Shown: one piece after another, positions 36,024-48,544 of the stretch
Layout: each line of letters opens with the position of its first letter
Position numbering within the stretch: the stretch's first letter is position 1
Source: Dermanyssus gallinae
Lineage: Eukaryota; Arthropoda; Arachnida; Mesostigmata; Dermanyssidae
Assembly (NCBI GenBank): GCA_003439945.1
Contig: QVRM01006135.1
Span: 28,501-92,500, forward strand
Reading direction: 5' to 3'
Length of the DNA: 64,000 nt
Translations under genes and position numbers: made by a program
The notes under the pieces: model-generated
Told to the model about the DNA's origin: nothing
The model's database searches: none
Seen by the model: only the letters and a program-made list of their open reading frames with translations

Positions 36024-36604
36024 TAACTTGTCTCCAGTTCTTGGTACTTGCGTTTTTTCCCATTATCTGCGCGCTCGGCAACCCATCCCGCTTCTAGTGA
36101 ACTGTGGCGTATATACGAGGGAGCCACTGTACAGGACACTGTAGCATCCCTTACCAAGCATCTGCCGTTAGCCCATAGCGGGATTGTTACACTGTCAGGT
36201 CTTTTGTCGTCATGAAGTCCTAATCTGGGCTCGAGCGTGCTTTGTATACCAGCTTTGCGTAAGGCTCTTCTTATAATTGCATTGATTTCAGCGTGTCTAG
36301 AAACTCTATCATGGCTTTTGATGCAGCTAAGAGGGTGAAGTCCATCCTCAGTTACTGTGGTACCACATGCGCGGCAACGGTAGGGGTTGCAAACCGCGGC
36401 ACCTATTCGAAGAGCTGTTACCATGCGGAATGAGGTGTTGTCCAGCATGGTATCCAGCTGCGGGGAAGGGAGACACTTTCGAAAGCCTCCACTAAATGTG
36501 TCCCGTGCTGCCAGAAAGACAGCTTTTTCCACTGGAGATTGGAGGTTGTCTAACAGCTCTCTAGCTGCAGCGCTGCATCTGTAGAAGTCCAATGTATGCT
36601 GTGT

Positions 36605-37123
<519 letters not shown>

Positions 37124-37154
37124 GTTATTAATAACACTATTATTATTGTTATTA
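37124..37154. repeat. (TAA)n 5' of RLE copy c
   Basis: A short, imperfect TTA array. Confidence 0.8.
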
Positions 37155-37629
37155 CGGCCATCCGCGCTGACCTAGGAGCCACATTGCCGTCGATCGTCGC
37201 GGGGTGCCACCGGTCCGCTTCGATGATGGCTTGCAGGTGCAGCTTTCTGCGCTACCAGTGGGTAGTTGTCGCCTCGCTGGCCGTAGTAGCTGACACGCAG
37301 AGCCCATCAGAGAGTCGCACACGCCTCATTATCACCCACTGCGAAAATTCACTACCTACCACGTTTTGGCGATGACCAGGTGACCAACAACATGACGCTG
37401 TCTTCGTTCCCGGTTCTCGCATAAGAAACGAGACATGCTATTTTGGGCTAGCCTGGCAATTTAACAGAGAGAGAGAGAGAGAGACCAGCTTCCCCAGCTT
37501 CCCTACAGGTTCCCACCCAACACGTCTAACTTTCCAGCATTTCTCTTTCACTCTTTCCATCTTCATCTCTCTCTCTCTCTCTCTAATTCCTTGTCTTCTC
37601 GCAATTCAAACTTGCTTGCATTCTCTTGT
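37155..37629. other. no gene; (AG)n and (TC)n tracts
   Basis: Short GA repeats at 37466-37483 and CT repeats at 37567-37584. No coding family is seen. Confidence 0.55.
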
Positions 37630-37642
37630 TAAGTATAATGGT

Positions 37643-37825
37643 AAAGTAAAGTTTTCGGGCTGACCCTCAGCCAAGATTTAACGTCCACGGAAGTGTTTTT
37701 CACATTGCTTCATAGACGGACCCCCATAAATACAAATGTGCAGCGGTGGGGTTCGAACCCGTGCACCTATGTGTCTCCTCCTGTTGCGAGGCGGAGACTT
37801 AATCCACTACGCCACCGGGCTCGAC
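37643..37825 (-). mobile_element. tRNA-derived SINE, copy D
   Basis: On the minus strand it starts GTCGAGCCCGGTGGCGTAGT, with an A-box-like TGGCGTAGTGG and a perfect B box GGGTTCGAACCCC. It ends CCGAAAACTTTACTTTAC. A perfect 13-bp duplication, TAAGTATAATGGT, lies at 37630-37642 and 37826-37838. It is the best copy for defining the family ends. Confidence 0.92.
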
Positions 37826-38279
37826 TAAGTATAATGGTGCAACCATTCTACAGCTACAACATGGAAAAAACCAAAAATGCGACATTACTTTTAATGTGCA
37901 AGGCAATAGCTAATAATCGAATAACCACTACGAGACGGTTATAGTCTAACTACTATGCCACTAGTATGAACTATGGAACATACACATTCACGCTCGCACA
38001 TACAAACGTTGATGCACACATACTCTTGCCCCTAATATGCTGGTTATTACTTGATTGATGAGGTCGTACGCCGTTCTTGGCCATGCCTGTATTCATGGAG
38101 GTGGTGCCCTGTATAGCTATGAGGCAGGCGGTCGTTGTTGCTACCTAATCATTTCTATGCAGACGACTTTTGAAGCCGCCTTTCTCCGCCTTTCGTCGAT
38201 GAATCTGAAGCCCATGCAACTGTTCAGCACAGTTCAGAGAGTTGTTTTTTTAAAGCGTAAAACGAATTTGAAGGGGAGG

Positions 38280-39420
38280 ACGCGTGATGCGTCCCCTCAA
38301 AGGTCATCAGAAACTGCGCTCCTTACTACGATCTTTGAGAGTTTTGCTACAGCTCTCTGCCCCTGTAGACGCCATTCATGTTCTGTCTTTGTGGGAATCT
38401 GGCTTCACGGCCAGGCGGTCGACTAAGACAGCTACTGCTTCCATATGCCAAAGCATACTTAAAGCAAGTGAATATGGTAACGCGTGTTCCGTCATGGTTG
38501 TGGATATCAGCAAGGCGTTCGACTGCGTTGACATTGGCCTTCCTTTGTCCATACTTAAAGACTCCTGAATGGATGGATCAGCTCACCGTTGGTTCCACTT
38601 ATACCTGAATGCTGGAGTTATCTGGGCGGTCGGTCCTTTGTCAACCCCTAGATAAAGTGGGTTCGATTTTTCGAATCATTTAGCTCAAGGATGGATTATG
38701 TGGCCTTATCTCCTCGTGCATTATATAAAGTCGTATATTATATAAGGACTGCTCTCAGTAGAGTTGCTTATCTTCCTGACCTGCGTGTGGCCAGCTATAC
38801 CAACGCGAACAAAACCCAGGCCGTTCTTTTCCCTAAAACTTATTCCTTTATCACATCATCTACGCGCAGAATAGCTAAAATGATTCTGCCCTTAAATGCT
38901 TATAGGAGATCACCGGCTTCAGTTGGGTGTATCATGACAGGATGACCTGGGCTAACAACTCTAACCTCAACGTATACTATCTCCAGTGCCAGTGGCAGCA
39001 CTGGCGCTCCTTCTGTAGCGTGGACTTTAGGTGACCATCCTCATTATGGCATTCGTGGCCTTAGTTGAGCCCCACCTCTGCTACTGCAGCATAGTTTGTG
39101 GTGGAACGTACAAAAATGCCATCCGCGCACTACACACGTTACAAAATAAAGCCACCCGCACCATTTTCGGTCCTAAAACCAGGGACTCTGTTAGTAGGTG
39201 TCTCCTGGTAGAATATGGCTGTTTAAATATCAAACAGCGTATCTGCTCTAAGGCCACCGTTTCCACATTGGAACTGCGACGTGGTCTCGCTCAGACTAAT
39301 GACATGTTCCAGGTGTCTACTTCCACCTATCCCTAATATGCCGTACGACATCAGAGGCGTTCACTTCCGTAACTTCCAGTCTATGCTAGACGTTTGCTGG
39401 GAATAGTCCTCGTCGTCTGG
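38280..39420 (+). pseudogene. decayed LINE reverse transcriptase (Jockey/CR1 group)
   Basis: Plus-strand pieces appear in the right order across shifting frames: SGFTARRSTKTATA, then VMVVDISKAFDCVD (first catalytic Asp block), then EPHLCYCSIVCGGTYKNA, then LQNKATRTIFGPKTRDSV, then MPYDIRGVHFRNFQSMLD. These are RT blocks 2, 3 and the thumb to C-terminus. The YADD block is not found, so an internal deletion lies near 38650-39030. Confidence 0.7.
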
Positions 39421-39934
39421 ATTTTTTTTTCCAAAATATAGTGCTGTGCTATATTTTATGTGCCCTATGCCCGCCTCCGTCAAGCAAAGAAAAAAGTATC
39501 ACAGTTAGCGATGACGGTAATTTTACATTTTTTCTTAAAGCTGAGTGGTTTCACATTTCTCTACTATCACTACCAGTACATGTGGCTATTCGTTCCTAGA
39601 AGAATAGATATCAGCTCGTAACCAACGGCAGAACATTGTCATGCTGCCAAAATACTCGATTTGTAAGTAAGTGCTGCTTTGGTTGCGCGGATGCAGTTTC
39701 GTTGTCAATAGTAATAGGCGTACAGGGTCAAGCCGATGGATAATCACGTTTTGCAGCGTTACCCCCCGCTGCAAGTGAAGAAGAGCGTTAATCGTACTAT
39801 CACCTACTGAAATAGTCGTAAATAATGCCTGCCTCCCTCCAGTTCAAACTAAATAGGCGTACAAACAGCCAACTTTGTAAACAATATCTGTCTCCTGGCA
39901 AGCCAGGCGTCTGGCTCCATGATCGCTTTCTCAT

Positions 39935-41895
39935 TGTTCCAAAGTAAACCCATAGTAGCACAGCAATTCGCGAACCACCAGCGGAACTTTTACCAATCAT
40001 TTTCGGCGCTAAATTATTTGCATTGAAAAAGAAGTGCGGCTCTATCCGACCGATAGCATGCTCATCATGCCTGCGCAGGATTGCTTCGAAGGTCAGCATA
40101 AGAGATAACACAGGACAGCTCGCACACCTAATAGACAACCGACAACTGGGGTTCTCGGTCAAAGCCGGAGTAGAAACAGCGGTTCATACAACTCGCTCTT
40201 TCCTGGCCTCCAGGACTTGCCCTACGTACTTGCTCAAGTTGGATTTTTCAAATGCTTTTAATACGATAAGAAGAGATCATTTGCTAAGGACAGTCAAGGA
40301 CTCAACCCCAGACATGTACCATTATGTCGAGTCCTCATATAGACGTCCAACTTGCCTTGTAACGTCTGACCTAATACTATCGTCCGAGACAGGTATACAA
40401 CAAGGAGACCCTCTGGGTCCATTTTTATTTTGCCTGGCAGTTAACGACCTGATCATATCGCTCGAAAGCCCGCTTAACATGTGGTATTTGGACGATGGCG
40501 TACTGGCAGGCAACGCCTCTACAATCGCTAGTGACATACAGAAGATTATCGATTTCGAGAGCGTAAGCGGCTTAGCTCTGAATCCCTCGAAATGCGAACT
40601 GTTCGTATGGAATCCTGATGCAGATTCAACAACCTCTGAGATCACGCACTTGTTACCGAGCTGCAAGATACTCAGCGTAAACGAAGTAGAGCTCCTAGGG
40701 GTACCCCTACTTAAGGAAGGTGTCGCCCCCGTGTTGCAGAAGTGGTTGGATAAACTGAATACCGCTTCGGAGCGCCTTCCTCTGATAGATTACCATAGCG
40801 GTGGTATCGAACTTACCGGCGAAACGAACGAGCTACGACGCTTCAATGATCTTACAGCCAATACAATAAACAATCTGCTTAACATCAAACTGGACGATAC
40901 AGCCAAACGACAGATGTTCTTGCCAATAGCCAAGGGGGGCTTGGCTTACCAGACCCGACAATATTAGCACTCCCTGCGATAGTTGCTGCCACCCATCAGG
41001 TTTCTGGCAAGGTCTGCGAACTTCTTGACGAAGCCGGCCAGCTCGAATTTACCTCCATGCGAGATCGAGTCACGAGTAATTTGGTTGAGGTTCTTGGAAC
41101 TTCACCAAATAACGTCGCATATCAGAGTAAGTGGTCGGCCATGCTAGCCGATCAACATGCTTGTTTACTTATTGATCAAGCTGACAGTGACTCTACTAGG
41201 GCTCGGCTTAGGGCAACCTCCGCAAAACATGCAAGCGATTGGCTACACGCCCTACCCAGTGCATCGTTAGGAACCTTACTGGATGATGCCACTACAAGAA
41301 TATGCGTTGGCCTCCGACTTGGTACGCCGCTCGTTCACTCTCACATATGCCGATGCGGGGAGCCAGTGGGCATTAGAGCTCACCACGCTCTATCCTGCGC
41401 CCTTAGTGAAGGTCGTCGACCACGTCACGCGGCTATCAACGACAAAATAGCAAGGGCCTTGAGGACGGCAGGCTACCCAAGTACGCTGGAACCAACTGGA
41501 CTAACCAGAAACGACGGCGAGCGTCCCGTTGGGATGACTCTCATCCCCTTTGAACGAGGCCGTACCCTCATATGGGATGCCACCGTAACCGACTCACTTT
41601 CACCCTCAATGGTCGGTTTCGGTTCACTTAGAGCTGGTCACGCCGCGACCCAAGCAGAAACGAACAAGATGAACAAATACGCCGAACTGGCAAGAGCCCA
41701 TAACTTCAGCCCAGTGGCCTTCGAAACATTAGGACCACCGGGCCCCTTGACTGAAAGAATACTTACTAAATTGGGCGAACGATTAAAGATAACTACTGGG
41801 GACGAGAAAGCCGCACAATTTTTGCGCCAAAGACTTTCCATTGACGTCCAGAGGGACAACGCGATCTCAGTTTTGGGATCGCTTGCCGAATAGTG
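39935..41895 (+). pseudogene. second RLE LINE family: RT plus endonuclease
   Basis: The plus strand reads KKKCGSIRPIACSSCLRRIA (RT block 1), AGVETAVHTTRSFLASR, KLDFSNAFNTIRRD, GIQQGDPLGPFLFCLAV and catalytic MWYLDDGVLAG. Part of the thumb near LIDYHSGGIELTGE appears deleted. A single-base shift near 40940 moves the frame; correct reading then gives LPDPTILALPAIVAATH. The endonuclease (41057-41893) has CRCGEPVGIRAHHALSC and RPVGMTLIPF...LIWDATV, then VAFETLGPPGPL and VQRDNAISVLGSLAE. The catalytic PD is PV here, so the nuclease is probably dead even with the frame repaired. It lacks (TAA)n flanks and is a different lineage from copies a-e. Confidence 0.85.
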
Positions 41896-42149
41896 CACAC
41901 CAGGGCTGTTATAGGCTGAAAGTTAACACGTTCACTTACACAGGATTGTAATATAAATTGATTAATAAAATTAATCGAAGCGTTAAAAAAATTCGATAGA
42001 ACACAGGGGTAACAAAGTAATAAGAACAAAGAAACGTATTAATTAATTGGCAGGGAATCTTCTATATTGTAGTATTTATATTTTACTGTAATTTAAATCG
42101 CGATCCACAAACGTTGTCTCTTTAAGCTGCCATCAAAGCTAGAAGGCCA

Positions 42150-42150
<1 letters not shown>

Positions 42151-42182
<32 letters not shown>
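42151..42182. repeat. (TA)n microsatellite
   Basis: A TA run just before a hairpin-forming segment. Confidence 0.9.
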
Positions 42183-42185
<3 letters not shown>

Positions 42186-42208
42186 GAATCGTGCATCTTG
42201 CAACAGCA

Positions 42209-42268
42209 TTATGTATGTTAAATGTACCTATAAATCGTACATTTCATATGCACATTTAACATACATAA
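42209..42268. repeat. 60-bp hairpin-forming inverted repeat
   Basis: Arms TTATGTATGTTAAATGT (42209-42225) and its complement (42252-42268) enclose 26 bases that contain a smaller inner AATGTAC/GTACATT pair. Confidence 0.8.
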
Positions 42269-42269
42269 A

Positions 42270-43830
42270 AATACCTTGACATCAAATAATTCTGCGTCGC
42301 GTCTTACACTCTCGACAACTCATGCCTTCAAAGTCCCGGGCCAACTCCACCACACCGTTCCGCGCGATACAGCAATGAGCACTAAACCAGTACCAACGAA
42401 TAAGCACCACGAGAAAATAATGATGACTGACCATTATTTCTTGAATAATATAGCAAATCGTCTAGCGTTACAGTGCTTACGCTATGATCTAGCTAGTCTG
42501 AACCGACACAAACGAGGGCAGATCGAGGGAACTACTATGTAGGAAGTCCAAGGGCGTTTTCCGCTTTGTCGAAGCTTCCCCCCCATCGAAATCGGAATAT
42601 TCGTAGAGAGAGAACAAATAAGAAAAAGGAAGAAGGCTTTGCCTTCCCTTTATCTTCGCCTCGTTTCAATGCATGACTCCCGCTTTGAATGCGGTCGAGC
42701 ATGCAGGATGACCCGATCGTGTGCATAATAGTGATTTAATGTATTTAAAATAAAAACGGGCCTAGTAAACTACTTCATGTTCATGCTTGCACCCTCTTTT
42801 GAGCTTGGGTTCTAAGTGCTTGCCCTGCTGGCGAAGCAGACAAAGAGAGAACGAGCAAAAAGGTAATGAGGGAAGAAGGAAGGAAACCACATAAAGAGGG
42901 CTAAAATTGAGAGAGACGAAGATATAAGTACGACGGCACTCTGGCAAGATACGATAACGCAACACTGTCTTGACACTGAAGCACTGAGATGGTAGAAACG
43001 TGACCCAACAGCCAACGACGTCAGCCCAGCCGCGCGGCTATGCGATCGAGGTTTTCCACCCCCGCACCTCGCCCCACACCCTCCATGCTTTCTGTCCAGC
43101 GGCATCTCGCTAAATTAGACGATGCTGCGTTAGCTGGCAACAGTCGCTGACATTTCGCAACTAGCTGGCATAGCCAGCCGGCTCTCCTACCTCTCCATGT
43201 TCGTATTGTTTTGCTACGGAGCAAGATTGGTTTTCTGTGCTTGTTCAAACGAAAGAAGTCGAATGTGCTCGAACGAGCTGATACGGCAACTTGGGCAGAT
43301 GTGGGTCGTGATAATCGAATACGGCCATGCCTGCCGTATTCGGTTTACGGCAGTTTTGTTGAATTTAACACACGCGATCACGATCGGATGGAGGTGATGT
43401 CTTTTCGCTAGCTCTAGTTTGTATTACTATTACTATTCGTCTTCTTAGTTATTTTTATCATAATCTTCTTCTTCATTTCCCTTTTTTTCGGGCTGATCCC
43501 GCTGCCATGGCGGTCATCCACATATTTCGCGCTCTATGATATAGGCTCTACAACCAAAAGTCTGCGTTTCGCCTGCATAAATCAGCGTCTGTGCGGCCCC
43601 TCTTCGTTGGCGCTTTTCCTTTCTTCGCCAGCAAAGCCAGCAACTTATCCTCTGCTAGAACTTCTGACTCATTTCCCCTGCTGTTTTCGTCAGGCCATCT
43701 GTCAACGTTGAACAACAGGGAATGAGCTAGGGAAGATGTGCATAATTCCGTTGTAGGTCCGTAGCGACGGCTCGGGTACAGGGCAAAGCTGGCGAGAAAA
43801 CGTTGGGTCTGTTGCCTGGTGTAAAAAATA
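42270..43830. other. no gene firmly supported
   Basis: Short frames only. A plus-strand frame near 43233-43397 reads RIRPCLPYSVYGSFVEFNT and ends at GAG followed by GTGATG, which could be a donor. I cannot name it and do not call it a gene. Confidence 0.4.
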
Positions 43831-43839
43831 TAAATACGA

Positions 43840-43916
<77 letters not shown>
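43840..43916. repeat. (TA)n microsatellite
   Basis: A TA array with one AATA interruption near its middle. Confidence 0.95.
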
Positions 43917-44112
43917 GACTACAATGAAAGGTCTCTTAGTTACAAATGCGTTCAACCGGCAAAAAAAGTTCATCCGATCGGGCATGTAACACAGTCATCA
44001 CGCCGAGTCTACGCCGAGGACAGAGGGGGACAGTAAAGCTAGCATCGTGCCATTTTCATTTAACGCGCGCACAACTTGCATTGCGTTTGTCACTCGTTTA
44101 CAGTCACCCCGC

Positions 44113-44276
44113 AGCTCGGTAAAGTGGTGCATTTGCGTGCGCCTTCCAACCGGAGGAGGCATATGAATGCACGGGTTCGACGCCCACCGTTGCACATTGA
44201 TATTTATTGGTGTCAATCCTATGAAGCAATGCGCGAGCGGTTCCGGCGACGTAAAATTTTAGCTGAGAGCTAGCCC
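44113..44276 (+). mobile_element. tRNA-derived SINE, copy F, divergent, opposite orientation
   Basis: This copy reads in the plus direction: a degraded head (CAGCTCGGTAAAGTGGTGCA), B box GGGTTCGACGCCC, the body CATTGATATTTATTGG, then TATGAAGCAATGCGC and a tail AGCTGAGAGCTAGCCC. It is the oldest-looking member and no target duplication is visible. Confidence 0.75.
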
Positions 44277-44825
44277 GAACAAGTTGTGGACACAACCTAC
44301 GGCAACCACGCATACTGTCGTAGCATTGAAATGATGCTGGGTCGTCGTCGGCCACCTGCTTACGTCGTTTGCCGGCATGTCCACGCTTTGTTCTTCTCCG
44401 TGTGCACTTTAATAGCTTAGTTGAGTAATTGTCTCACATTAACTAGTACAATAACTTAGATGTAGTTCAAATCGACATTTTAGCGCAAACCGCATGCCTC
44501 GCAAAGCACCAACAATACAAACTGACAGGTCATCAAACTCGCCAAAACAACAACAACAACAAGAAACAAAGGCTTCGATAACTAGAGCTTACCGATCACG
44601 CACGGCCTATTCGAAAACGCTAGCCATCTGTAGTGCTTTACGCCGTTGCCTCATAAGCCTACATTAGTGCGTGCATTTAAGGGATGAGCATGGATGCTAC
44701 AAGGTTTCAACTTTAGCAGACGATAATAACTCATAATCAACCTACGCTCGACTTTGCAACCGATGTTCGCACCCCGTAACAACAACAGGCGAATACTCTC
44801 GCGAATACTCTCTAAAAATCCCTTC
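44277..44825. other. no recognised feature
   Basis: Unremarkable DNA between two SINE copies, with a short CAA tract near 44548-44563. Confidence 0.5.
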
Positions 44826-45001
44826 GGGGCTGACTCTAGCCAAGATTTAACGTCCATGGGACTACTTTGCGCATTGCTTCACAGACGGACCCCCATATAT
44901 ACAAATGTGGGGCAACGGTGGGGCTCGAACCCGTGCGCCTATGTGTCTCCTCCGGTCGCGAGGCGCAGACGAATGCACCCACCACGCCACCGGGTTCGAC
45001 A
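44826..45001 (-). mobile_element. tRNA-derived SINE, copy E
   Basis: On the minus strand it has head GTCGAACCCGGTGGCGTGGT and B box GGGTTCGAGCCCC. The body and end are close to copy C. No clear target duplication was found. It directly abuts an RLE LINE remnant on its right side. Confidence 0.85.
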
Positions 45002-45009
45002 GGTAAATG

Positions 45010-45500
45010 CCCTCTATCGCGCCGATACAGCTACGGCCGCCACCCACGACACTGCACACTCAACGACGTTGTCAGCCGTGCACTGCACATTGCATAAGTG
45101 CCAGCCGTGAAAGAGCCACTTGGCCGTTTTTGCGTCAATAGTGGGCTACGACCGCACGGTAAAACGCTAATCCCTTGGGAGAGACGTCGCCAACCTGTAT
45201 GGGACCTCACCGTGTTGTGTACTTGCGCACTTGTCAGAAGCTGGGTGGCTCGAACTAGCCGGAAAACTGGTACCTCTGGTGTTTGTCTTGTGGAGAACCG
45301 CAAATCAGACAAATACAGAGGAACTACTCCGCAGTTAATCGTTTAGCTAGCCCCGCCATAGAGACATGTGTGGGCCCATGGGGCACAAGACGCACAAAAA
45401 TGTTTCAAAGGGCTTGGAAGACGGCCGCAAAAGATCCGAGGTGCAGTGGGGAAACGCAGCGTCAGTCGAATTGTCTTCTCGCTCCGCCACAGACTCCCCA
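45010..45500 (+). pseudogene. decayed RLE endonuclease fragment, second family
   Basis: Plus-strand frames read HPRHCTLNDVVSRALHIA, VPAVKEPLGRF, then LRPHGKTLIPWERRRQPVWD, then KSDKYRGTTPQLIV and AIETCVGPWGT. This follows the PDGKTLIPW...VWD pattern of RLE domains, with PD changed to PH. Stops and shifts are present. It is closer to the 40-kb family than to the TAA-embedded family. Confidence 0.7.
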
Positions 45501-45504
45501 GGAA

Positions 45505-46013
45505 TCTCGTGGAAAAACGGATTTTTCTGAATATAAATTTGATTAGAGAGATATCCACATTTCTGAAAAATAGCCATAATATTATAACAATAGGAAACGC
45601 ACCTCTATCAAAAATGACTGGGCGACACCCGTAGCAAATCGGCAAAACCTGTCCCATTATAAGTCACATCAAGACTGACCCTGCGACGTGAAACATTATT
45701 AGAGTCCGAAAGGGGCGCTGTCTCGATGCCGTCCGAACGAAACGCTGTCGTCTCGCTGACATGATTGGAAAAGAAAGATTCATTTTCTAACACAAGTACG
45801 CATTAATGCGACCTATATCGGTGCCTCAGCTGGGTGTAGGTTAACTAATTATAGGAATTAGAAATCGTGAAACAGGTGAGCACCTACAAAAAATTCCACG
45901 CCCCGAACGCAGGATCCAAGCTTACACGGCAACAAACCGGCATGCACGGCGGCCTGGCCTGCCTAGCAACTACGACTACATGCCATCTCGTCGCATACAT
46001 CTTCGCATAATTG
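45505..46013. other. no recognised feature
   Basis: No coding or repeat family is seen. Confidence 0.5.
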
Positions 46014-46014
46014 C

Positions 46015-46066
<52 letters not shown>

Positions 46067-46100
46067 ATATATACATATATATATATGGATATATACATAT
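46015..46100. repeat. (TA)n with GGATATA interruptions
   Basis: A TA array to 46064, then ATGGATATATACAT-type variant units to about 46100. Confidence 0.9.
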
Positions 46101-46517
46101 ACATAGTCGAGGATGGGCGCAGGTGGTCATATGAAGTGATAACCGTATAATCAAGGACAAAAGCGATAAATACCCGATAGCTTGTGAAAATCGCGCAACA
46201 TATAATATGATAGCTGCGTCCACGGCATCGTTATATGCCCCGTCTCGTATCAGCACGTAGACAACAGCAATCTGTAATCGGCTGCTGACGCCCGAATTAA
46301 CGACGTAATGACTCACTTTGGTGACACCATTAGGCAGTTAGTGTCGCAACCTACAAGTACGCCGAACGGCCTTCGTGAGGTGACGTACGCAATAAGTGAT
46401 GTGTTCTGATGAGCCTGTTGGGCGGCCCCGAATATACAAGGCAGGTCGGAGTAAGTTGGCGCTTGTCCCGAGTTTTACGACGTGGTACATACACCGGTCA
46501 GCAAACCGTGAGCAGCG

Positions 46518-46574
<57 letters not shown>
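46518..46574. repeat. (TAA)n, 3' side of RLE copy d
   Basis: A pure TTA array that joins the 3' UTR end of copy d. Confidence 0.95.
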
Positions 46575-46576
<2 letters not shown>

Positions 46577-47148
46577 ATTCGTAATTGTGTTATCAGAGTA
46601 CAGTTGTGAGGTTCGAACGTGTCGCGTCGATTCAAGCACGTATTTAGCTGCTCATCCCATGGCGCCGATTATAGAAGCGGCATTGCCTCTACACACCGCG
46701 AGAGACAGAAGCTGTCTCAGATATTCGCCTTCGCGCTGGTCCCCCGTTGTTGCTGTCATTCTCCTGGCCAGATCCCGAATGAATTTTGCTGTTCCACTGC
46801 TGATGGGTCCTAATGTTTCCATAGCCACCGGTACAAAGTGAAGACTGTTTTCAAGGTCTGCGTATTTGCGTCTCTTTTCCTGTTCGGCGTGCTCTGCTAC
46901 CCATCCTGTGCTAACAGAGCTATGGCTGAGATACGATGGAGCTACTGTGCAGGACACTGTAGCATCCCAGGCCAAGCACTTGCCGTGAGACCATAATGGT
47001 ATGGTCACGCCGTCAGGTCTCTTGTCGTTGTCTTGTCCGAGGCCCCGTGGTTCTAGTTTTGCTGGCAACTTTGCCTTCCTAAGAGCTCTTTTGATGATTT
47101 CATTTAACTCCATGTGCCGTGAAATCCTTCCAGAGCTTCTTGGACGGC

Positions 47149-47149
<1 letters not shown>
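46575..47149 (-). mobile_element. RLE-type LINE, copy d, 3' end
   Basis: A 5'-truncated member of the TAA-embedded family. The 3' UTR carries ACGTTCGAACCTC near 46606-46622. (TAA)n lies on both sides: 46518-46574 and 47150-47182. Confidence 0.9.
46652..47149 (-). pseudogene. RLE endonuclease C-terminus, copy d, open frame
   Basis: The frame is open from the 5' truncation to its stop: RISRHMELNEIIKRALRKAK, then RPDGVTIPLW...CLAWDATV, then FVPVAMETLGPISSGTAKFI, ending AVCRGNAASIIGAMG. PD and D catalytic residues are kept. It is the best-preserved endonuclease of the family in the window, but it lacks the RT and any start codon of its own. Confidence 0.85.

Positions 47150-47182
<33 letters not shown>
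47150..47182. repeat. (TAA)n, 5' side of RLE copy d
   Basis: A short pure TTA array. Confidence 0.95.
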
Positions 47183-48170
47183 CGCGGTCAAACCGTTATG
47201 CTTTGCTAGCGTGTCATCAATATCGGACATGAGAATATAATTGAAATTTGTACAGTTATTCATACAACGAAGTCTGAAAGCGTTACAGTTGTTGCTTCCC
47301 CTAGTAGGGGAAGATATTACCTACAGTGTCGTATTTAAGTAATAATAGGACCAGTACTATTTAGTGTTGTTGTTTTTGATGTTGTTGTTGTTGTTACTGC
47401 TAGTGTTGTAGTGCACTAAGAGGGTGCATGGCAGTGTCTACGAGTGCTTGACCTTCATCACCGAATTACTTACTTATGGAAATAAGTATATTACTGTAAC
47501 CTGCCATTTCTAGTAAACTATACATAGTCATGCCTAAGAGTGCCAGGACGAATTCTGCTTCAAGACAATTCAATATGACGTGTGAGTGATCTTTTTAAAT
47601 AAATACCATGAAATAAATACAAACAAGTCTGGAAAATTTGATTGAATATTCACAAGAAGACACAATATTCGTCTTGTGGATATTTAATTATTTATTATAA
47701 GTTGATTACCTAAGCTAATATAAATTGTTTGGCGCCAGGCGGATGTAGTCCGATTAACTCCATCACTAGCAGCATCACTTATAATATAGGCGCTATTTGA
47801 CTTATTTCCTAGTATTATCCTAGAATAAGTAAATGAATAATAAAAATCATAAAAATGTAACTTACCTCCCTTGCACCAAATATCTATAGTGTAGTGCTTT
47901 CATACATCTCAAGCCAGATACTATATTTTAATTGTGAGTTAACAAAATATTTGTACACCACTTTACGAATCTTGGTTGAAGCGATATTTCATAGCTTGCA
48001 CAGCAAAATGCAGGCCCAACCCAACTTCTTCAATATTTTCTATTGTTGTTGTAGTTGCTGCCGTTGACCTCTGCATGTGCATTAATACGTGCATCGATTA
48101 AGCCATGTGCTTGTCTTTGAAAAATGGTCTGTAAAGCTTCCTAATGATTATTTGAACTTGAACCCTTTTT
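47183..48170. other. no gene; AT-rich
   Basis: AT-rich DNA with a possible hairpin near 47647-47684 (AATATTCACAAGAAGAC and a near complement). No family is recognised. Confidence 0.5.
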
Positions 48171-48277
48171 CAATTTTTCAATTCAATTCAATTCAAACAG
48201 TTTATTCATTCCAACACACGTTCCTTACAGAACATCCGTGTTTCATACATTGTAGTATTTGTCATCCCAGTTTTCTA

Positions 48278-48325
48278 AAAATAATAATAATAATAATAAT
48301 AGTAATAATAATAATAATAATAATA

Positions 48326-48407
<82 letters not shown>

Positions 48408-48448
48408 TAATAATATAAAATAATAATAATAATAATAATAATATAATA

Positions 48449-48544
<96 letters not shown>

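Larger units (their letters stand above)
34152..36602 (-). pseudogene. RLE endonuclease domain of copy b, interrupted
   Basis: The 5' part reads FYRCSAAARELLDNLQSP, CRACGTTVTEDGLHPLSC and RPDSVTIPLW...CLVRDATV, then ends at KYQELETS. The 3' part resumes as YIVVPISMETISPISKG and ends AVCRGNAGCIVGSME. The Tc3-like element sits exactly between ETS and YI. Trp in the usual WDATV is Arg here, and PDG is PDS. Apart from the insertion the frame is open, so the domain was intact when hit. Confidence 0.85.
34128..36604 (-). mobile_element. RLE-type LINE, copy b, split by a Tc3-like transposon
   Basis: A 5'-truncated member of the TAA-embedded family. Its 3' UTR with ACGTTCACACCTG lies at 34140-34170. 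Coding parts are 34152-34386 and 36026-36600. Both outer ends touch (TAA)n. Confidence 0.85.

Noticed and set aside
37740..37770. True tRNA gene suggested by a perfect B box
   Set aside because: The B box belongs to a SINE with target duplications and a shared non-tRNA body; no cloverleaf gene is supported.
43197..43411. Possible exon reading RIRPCLPYSVYGSFVEFNT
   Set aside because: The donor-like GAG/GTGATG is weak, the acceptor is unclear and no family is recognised.
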